Shown: positions 31,101-34,019 of the stretch, piece after piece | Layout of the letters: every line of letters starts with the position of its first letter | Position numbering within the stretch: the first letter of the stretch is position 1 | Source: a virus | Length of the DNA stretch: 34,019 bases | IMG/VR virus record: IMGVR_UViG_3300012919_000020 | Location: 1-34,019 of that record | Strand: one strand, 5' to 3' | Notes under the pieces: model-generated | What the model was told of the DNA's origin: nothing | The model's input: the letters and a program-made list of their open reading frames with translations, nothing else | Databases searched by the model: none | Made by a program: the position numbers and the translations under genes

Positions 31101-33950
31101 ACAAGAGCTTTATGGCAGTCAGAAGCTGTAAATGATCTTAAAGCTATGAAGAGTGACGACTCAGCTAACGAAAGCAGACCAACTCAACTAGCTATTAACA
31201 TAATAAACGAATGGAATCAAAAGAATCCAGATGACCAGATAGATATGACTAACATGGTATCTGGTCTAGAGCGTATGAATAAGTATGACTTGGTTGATCC
31301 TAACAAAGAAGGCAAACCTCGTGATCAAGTTGTAATGGATCTAATTCAAAAGCCTATAAAGAATCAAATAATTACAGAGACTCAGCTGATGAACGCTAAT
31401 GTGTTTGCCAAGCAGGGTATCTTTGCTGGGTATACACCTATTAAAAGACGGGGTAAGAAACAGTTACGTTTCCAAATGTATGATGAGAATGGTAATCCAA
31501 CAAAGATAGATCCTAGATTCTCTAGTGCATTCCCATACTACCAAGACGATAACCCAGACAAGCTTGCTGTTATGGCTAAAGATTATAACGAAGCTATAAA
31601 AGACACTGTGTTTGAAGTTCCAATTAGTGGTAAGCCAAACGAAAAAGCAACTCAGAAAGTAAAAGCAGTAGCCATAGTAGAAGACACATCAGGTGGTACA
31701 AACAGTGTTACATCTTTTAATTACGATGAGTTTGCTAATGTATTAAATACTTTAGGTATTGATATAGATCCAATAGAGCGTGAACGTATTGTTGTAGCTT
31801 TAACAAGACAACATGAGAAAGCAAGAAACACTCTCATGAAAGACTTTGTTCCAGGGTTTGATAAAGATGTGTTCAGATCTATAGCTGAATCAATAGAGTC
31901 GCAAGCTGCAATCGCTGCCAAGAACGAACATAGAACTGACATAGACATAGTTATGGCAGACACGAATAACTGGCAGTTACCTAAGAAGTATGTTGATAAC
32001 GTATACCAAGAGTTACTAGCTGCTAGAAAAGGTGACAACAAAGAAGCAACTATGATAGCGCAAGAAAAATTCGACAGAATGTTGCGTATGTACATAGAAA
32101 CAGCAGGTGAATCTCCTGGGTCTCCAGCTGCTGAATATAAATATGTGGATAAATATAATAGAGAACAGGTAGCAAAACCAAAAGGTAAAGCTAACAGGTA
32201 CAAAGACAAAGCTGCTGAACTACTAGAGTTTTATTCACAGCAGAGTGATATAGCTGTGTCTGCTGAAGATGCATTTTCTAAATCAGATACGTTGTCACAG
32301 TTTAAATCACTGGCTGTCTTGTTCCAGTTGGGTGGTAGTATAGCCGCAGGTCTTATCAACCTAGTGTCTCAGCCTTTGATGGCGCTTCCGTTGATGGCAA
32401 CCTACAATACCAAGACAGGTATTGGTGGAGGTTATGGTTGGGCAAATACAAGTGCGGCTTTGACACGAGCTAACATGAATTTAAAACGACCTGGATGGGG
32501 AGACCCAGCTTGGATTAAGAAAAACGTAATAGATAATAGTAACTATGGTACATACGGACTGAGTGAAGATGAAGCTCAGTTTATATACCGACAGACTAAA
32601 CGTGGTATTCTTGACGCTGCCCTGGTTAACTCGCTAGCAGGTCGTGCTCGTGGCAACTTCTTTCAGAATGGTACAGCCACGGCTGTAAGCCGAGGTTATA
32701 TGTCTGTGTTTGCTACAGCTGAGCAGTTAAATAGAAGAGCAGTTGCGTTAGCTACATACAGGCTAGAAAAGAAAAGACGTATGGCAGCTAATCCAGCTCT
32801 AAAAGATGGCGACTTCTTAGTTGATGACCAGCTATCGGATGTTGTTATACCTGCTGATAACCCTGACTTGTATTACATAGAAGATAAAGTCAATGAGATG
32901 GTTACCAAATCTCAAGGTGACTACGCTATGTACAATCGCCCCCCGATTGCTAGAGGTGGATGGGCACAATATCTATATATGTATAAACAATTTCAAGTCA
33001 TTGCTACACAGATTGTCAGAGTATTGCCTCCGCAAGGTAGAGTGTATTACTTGACTGCATTGTTTTTAGCAGCAGGGTTGAAAGGTCTACCAGGGGCAGA
33101 AGATCTACTAGACATTATAGATACGCTACGTGCTAAGTTCGGTGGTTTAGTTGGGGCAAAAGGTTCTGTACCTACAGAGGTACAAATAGCAAACTTCTTA
33201 AGTAGTTTCGTAGGGACTCCAGAATTTTACTTACGTGGTGCAGGTGATTATCTTAGCGCTGGTGGTACAATAGGTAGCAGATTATCTCTAGGTGATTTGT
33301 TTCCATTGACAGGTGTATTTTTGCCAGGATCGAGCACCGTCCAAGAACTGAAAAACTTTGCAGGGCCATTGTTCGCAGCAGGATATGGTGGTGCTACAAT
33401 GGCATATGATCTAGCAATGTTACCAACTAAAAGTAATAAGGGTAACGAGTTGATGCGTATAGCACAGAACTCACCCATTGCAGGACTGCGTAACATTGCA
33501 GATACAGCAATATACTTGGACACTGGTGATGTCATAAACGCAAGAGGATATACAGTAGTTAAAGATGTAGGCACAGGTGCTACAGTTATGAGGTTCTTAG
33601 GTTTCTATCCTAAAGAAGCATCAAGGGTTAATGATGCAATACGAATAACAAAAAGGATAGTAGACAATCAGAAAGAGATTACTAAAAGTTTTAGAGATGA
33701 GTGGGTAAGAGCTTTCCTAATGAAAGATAGGAGAGCTATGAGAGATATAGAAAGAGCAGTTAAAGAACATAACAGTGTACATGGTAAGAAGTCTCCGTTC
33801 TTTATAGATGACTTCAGAGGTAAAGCTAAGAGAGCCGCTAAGTCTGCATCGGAAGGCGCAGGTGCAAGGTTCTTAAAGACTACGCCTAAGAGTACTAGAG
33901 ATAATGTCAGTGACCTAATAGAAAACTTCTACGGTGTATCGCTAAACTAA
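25125..33950 (+). CDS. Giant polyvalent internal virion protein (2941 residues) with two HExxH zincin motifs
   Basis: Visible parts in order: an N-terminal domain; Gly/Ala-rich hydrophobic segments at about 225-262 and 365-430; a Pro-rich linker with six Q-x-x-[LM]-F or Q-x-x-L-P-[LF] motifs (462-583); a first zincin with HELGH at 755-759 and possible third ligand Glu816, Glu817 or Glu821; a charged low-complexity linker (about 870-1060) that also encodes a nested gene; a helical domain (about 1070-1440); a second zincin with HEAMGH at 1573-1578 and EEAMANYV at 1624-1631; a long helical region; a hydrophobic part at about 2399-2428 (LFQLGGSIAAGLINLVSQPL); and a C-terminal region (from Tyr2603, RPPIARGGWAQYLYMYKQF) resembling the large polyvalent protein-associated domain found at the end of such proteins (LPD38-like, by memory). 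No RNA polymerase motif is seen. Likely ejected into the cell. It starts one base after the transglycosylase gene without a good Shine-Dalgarno, suggesting coupled translation. Confidence 0.75.
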   Translation: MALEDLNPYGKAGLQSFQSRTLNSMDSNPDVPRVTDFYSNYGAMGTDQLVAPDLSGFARGIASAAQVNRIADIQEPSVGFNELTNQVFVNGLTFDADDYQTADRSATPEYLGRTPTGLPEGFSRLDPELYAQYIKDIRDPGLGRFFAKNIGIGADNLQNFYYSGAAFLGDSIGSETISEYGREGIKQQTEDLRRKEPFNYVLTEDVDDVESGIKWFVGQLGQQGPNLLESMAAFLVGAGAATVATGNPLAGVVSGVGAALGKGQFRKRIMDIVAKKRRGERLDQGDYALIKGMSGIAAAIGNSYRTGVSDTYLQLLESAEMKDPGAGQRLFALAAGVPYALAETASEAFVVSKFLNPVGAKSAFRRILTGFGAGAAAEGAAEGVQESIVMGSDAFLNDKEFLTEQNGIQLINAIAAGAAVGGPITGLSGLRRGDTNEVNLLDSRGVTDEGGGTATVQEESPQGELFPDADLGTAPVPEGPLQGELFPPETNLGVGVQLDRPIEEQGNLISPEQAQFDMFDPEQLQNRIPSQQPGFAGLQIPIQQELPLGYPDPVQLDLPLPPPAEPETITQSPPQEAQLSLPFDDAPRMRRPNDIFVPDEPVLTPAVEEDTTQKASKQKQLTDNIKQSETEFNPSTVPQLVDRRDKKDLPATAKGENQISGGKQEGKISDPVSRKAEFDKIDYVSPDLGIIPPQVMQDKYAAAMRKIKLVDAKFKNRKKKGTEPTRWKGAHHNGGIALRTDLPFSQPITADLIAHELGHASHSLLGDQINNNPEVLAELQAIEQTLYPGLRAIIEQAINDGKKLDNEFFNYLLSPEELIAEFNVFRLKQPEQAAQIAPVLSQLLESVEQAPNLVVDRKTFPTGFGTIVTKTTGNFNGDLNLSINQQDQKIGRKNARLKKGVKKEEVKDAIQESETTQVDAQEQAEDGKGVGEKVQETTRVRPKEKSLKKGKGKKQSVQANTERDTTVNAEKTEPKTEKRIRAFKKSDLFNEDVVERTFTDDDGVTRTQLIAGGRIVSDVAGPTKASSLKRGKRKVAPDVTKSETKTTKKSQQVDSRNRKPVETLNVKEQWDANRPAEDAPKREDFPVNLRGELDKLTPQQARDVWTNRQQPDGSGALELLSDSVATKVIIYTLDNMKLASRGVKSFDTQQMESLFQYLLDVSLFNENNKEGRDYLANFKLKRPEFVSAVTRVVPFALAQGNLNAETNTLWFDVAVNVGALPSLKRLLKTDASYATYNQIESATFSSEQIIENNIETNEVELTSFGGMSAAIYSDKTKGPVALARKMAVLIGTIKTDIIKSENSPAVQQLNRLYQGTSKIKPDLTYEIDGKPLSMYFDASGKLKLRPHNTYGINRLGKEYPINGFKLSPVTMEENRVLNLMASNITQEDKVKARKEMEAKQLSVEERETFESMLSGYMGEKNQALARDMVNTGQVKLFNPRSKGTKLKRGEVSTLDTDLVQDTDLDDIFADMGLTEKGNTLLFDDDKPVKVMTVGKAKLLARNMLSKFTNKPNLTVAKDLADLQQVNPELYNRIIAARPDVENKMLSGMSIGKEIAIFSDYIHGEQHLKFTLVHEAMGHFGLRSLVKESQLKAFLDNIYTTSPFLKDSADLYMQNHKVDKYVAIEEAMANYVGALETSTVAKIANFIQKILNKLGLKNWMDSAPYWANQLRRYVRDGEIPGGVSPKQVALNVEALATSNVGMFSAANINLASDSFSQLYQSVGESNMSSIVKTIGSRKLTENLGRAAEQVQTLDNMANKSLGLSLMFDIFRRQAQTAKSILSEVDHMTRSATRARWLGLNSKALTSDEEVAVGRILAFGHEYFKTIATESKLKEYGDIVIQDPLTKRPILNQPVLAQALAETQLTDDQIKNGFEYEQGGVNQPTGPLVPDWDPENNERHALMREVYLAQREGLNYIQARVALGKYLGAIRQYEANRDKIQGLSSQFTAADMGVFAEIQEVFSKLYQANARQSDGKMRPTAKGVRDSEAFLNGMTRALWQSEAVNDLKAMKSDDSANESRPTQLAINIINEWNQKNPDDQIDMTNMVSGLERMNKYDLVDPNKEGKPRDQVVMDLIQKPIKNQIITETQLMNANVFAKQGIFAGYTPIKRRGKKQLRFQMYDENGNPTKIDPRFSSAFPYYQDDNPDKLAVMAKDYNEAIKDTVFEVPISGKPNEKATQKVKAVAIVEDTSGGTNSVTSFNYDEFANVLNTLGIDIDPIERERIVVALTRQHEKARNTLMKDFVPGFDKDVFRSIAESIESQAAIAAKNEHRTDIDIVMADTNNWQLPKKYVDNVYQELLAARKGDNKEATMIAQEKFDRMLRMYIETAGESPGSPAAEYKYVDKYNREQVAKPKGKANRYKDKAAELLEFYSQQSDIAVSAEDAFSKSDTLSQFKSLAVLFQLGGSIAAGLINLVSQPLMALPLMATYNTKTGIGGGYGWANTSAALTRANMNLKRPGWGDPAWIKKNVIDNSNYGTYGLSEDEAQFIYRQTKRGILDAALVNSLAGRARGNFFQNGTATAVSRGYMSVFATAEQLNRRAVALATYRLEKKRRMAANPALKDGDFLVDDQLSDVVIPADNPDLYYIEDKVNEMVTKSQGDYAMYNRPPIARGGWAQYLYMYKQFQVIATQIVRVLPPQGRVYYLTALFLAAGLKGLPGAEDLLDIIDTLRAKFGGLVGAKGSVPTEVQIANFLSSFVGTPEFYLRGAGDYLSAGGTIGSRLSLGDLFPLTGVFLPGSSTVQELKNFAGPLFAAGYGGATMAYDLAMLPTKSNKGNELMRIAQNSPIAGLRNIADTAIYLDTGDVINARGYTVVKDVGTGATVMRFLGFYPKEASRVNDAIRITKRIVDNQKEITKSFRDEWVRAFLMKDRRAMRDIERAVKEHNSVHGKKSPFFIDDFRGKAKRAAKSASEGAGARFLKTTPKSTRDNVSDLIENFYGVSLN
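27835..27840 (+). promoter_or_regulatory. Strong Shine-Dalgarno for the nested small gene
   Basis: AGGAGG lies 6 bases before the ATG at 27847, near-optimal spacing. It is inside the coding sequence of the giant protein, whose own start has no comparable site. It supports internal initiation. Confidence 0.72.
27847..28065 (+). CDS. Nested small basic phage protein inside the giant gene (different frame)
   Basis: This encodes 72 residues in a different frame from the giant gene (offset +1 relative to its codons). The translation begins MPFKSQKQRRWMHKNKPKMA, followed by KEWEKKYKKPPGYVLKKK. The MPFKS-x-x-QRRWM...AKEWEKKY pattern belongs to a recurrent family of small phage proteins that normally occur as independent genes. 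A complete AGGAGG at 27835-27840 precedes the ATG. Over the same bases the giant protein reads as charged low-complexity linker (residues about 908-980), which would tolerate such overlap. The C-terminal part (SMPRRRSRRPRSA) is Arg-rich and may be less conserved. I consider it a real gene; function unknown. Confidence 0.72.
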   Translation: MPFKSQKQRRWMHKNKPKMAKEWEKKYKKPPGYVLKKKASKKAKAKSRVFRLTRNETLPSMPRRRSRRPRSA

Positions 33951-34019
33951 TTTAAACTTACCTTGAGTAAGGTCTTCAATCTCTGACTCAACAGCATCCA
34001 GTATACCCATCAACCTTGG
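33942..34019 (-). CDS. C-terminal end of a convergent minus-strand gene (partial)
   Basis: On the minus strand the 78 bases from the window end are open for 25 codons and then stop at TAG (complement of 33942-33944). The visible residues are PRLMGILDAVESEIEDLTQG followed by KFKLV, which look like an ordinary amphipathic protein C-terminus, whereas the + strand there is not coding. The stop lies inside the last codons of the giant gene, giving a 9-base tail-to-tail overlap. The family is not identifiable from so little. No hairpin terminator was seen at this junction. Confidence 0.5.
   Translation of the reverse strand, partial: PRLMGILDAVESEIEDLTQGKFKLV

Noticed and set aside
25125-33950. 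Giant protein as an N4-type virion RNA polymerase
   Set aside because: The size fits, but I saw none of the single-subunit polymerase motifs. The visible motifs are two HExxH sites, hydrophobic ejection-type segments and disordered linkers.

Overview
This window is a late structural module from a moderately AT-rich, short-tailed (podovirus-type) double-stranded DNA bacteriophage. A podovirus is suggested by the order portal, scaffold, coat, adaptors, fibres, nozzle, then a set of large internal or ejected proteins that includes a lytic transglycosylase. No tape measure, sheath or siphovirus baseplate is visible. Motif style and small-protein content resemble marine podoviruses of proteobacteria, but the host is inferred and not shown. 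All genes but one partial gene lie on the + strand and are very tightly packed. Many junctions are ATGA or TAATG overlaps, pointing to one or a few long polycistronic transcripts. No stretch over 300 bases lacks a gene, and I saw no tRNA, CRISPR array or insertion sequence.

Layout. 1-3642: head genes (truncated portal, small unknown, scaffold, major capsid protein, alanine/glycine-rich decoration candidate), ending at a GC-rich hairpin. 3705-4700: three short basic proteins and an acidic one. 4687-6328: two head-tail adaptor proteins and a beta-rich baseplate-like protein. 6328-14921: an adhesin region with a repeat/lectin-like fibre, three related fibre genes of decreasing size, and an RCC1-like beta-propeller protein. 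14921-17162: a lysis cassette (XhlA-like protein, Lys-rich mini-proteins, membrane proteins including one with an EF-hand, a three-TM holin, and an M15 peptidase endolysin). 17162-20922: tail nozzle-like protein and two accessory structural proteins. 20903-33950: an ejectosome-like set (GNAT-fold protein, Gly/Ala-rich membrane-active protein, transglycosylase protein, and a 2941-residue polyvalent protein). 33942-34019: the C-terminal end of a convergent minus-strand gene.

The most unusual part is the 2941-residue protein. It carries two separate HExxH zincin motifs and a cluster of six short Q-x-x-[LM]-F or Q-L-x-L-P-[LF] motifs that look like bacterial sliding-clamp-binding peptides. A complete small gene of a recognisable phage type (starting MPFKSQKQRRWM, with a strong Shine-Dalgarno) lies in another frame inside one of its linkers. 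A plausible but unproven reading is a virion-delivered, multi-domain protein that was extended or fused across a pre-existing small gene and may act on host proteins or replication at infection.
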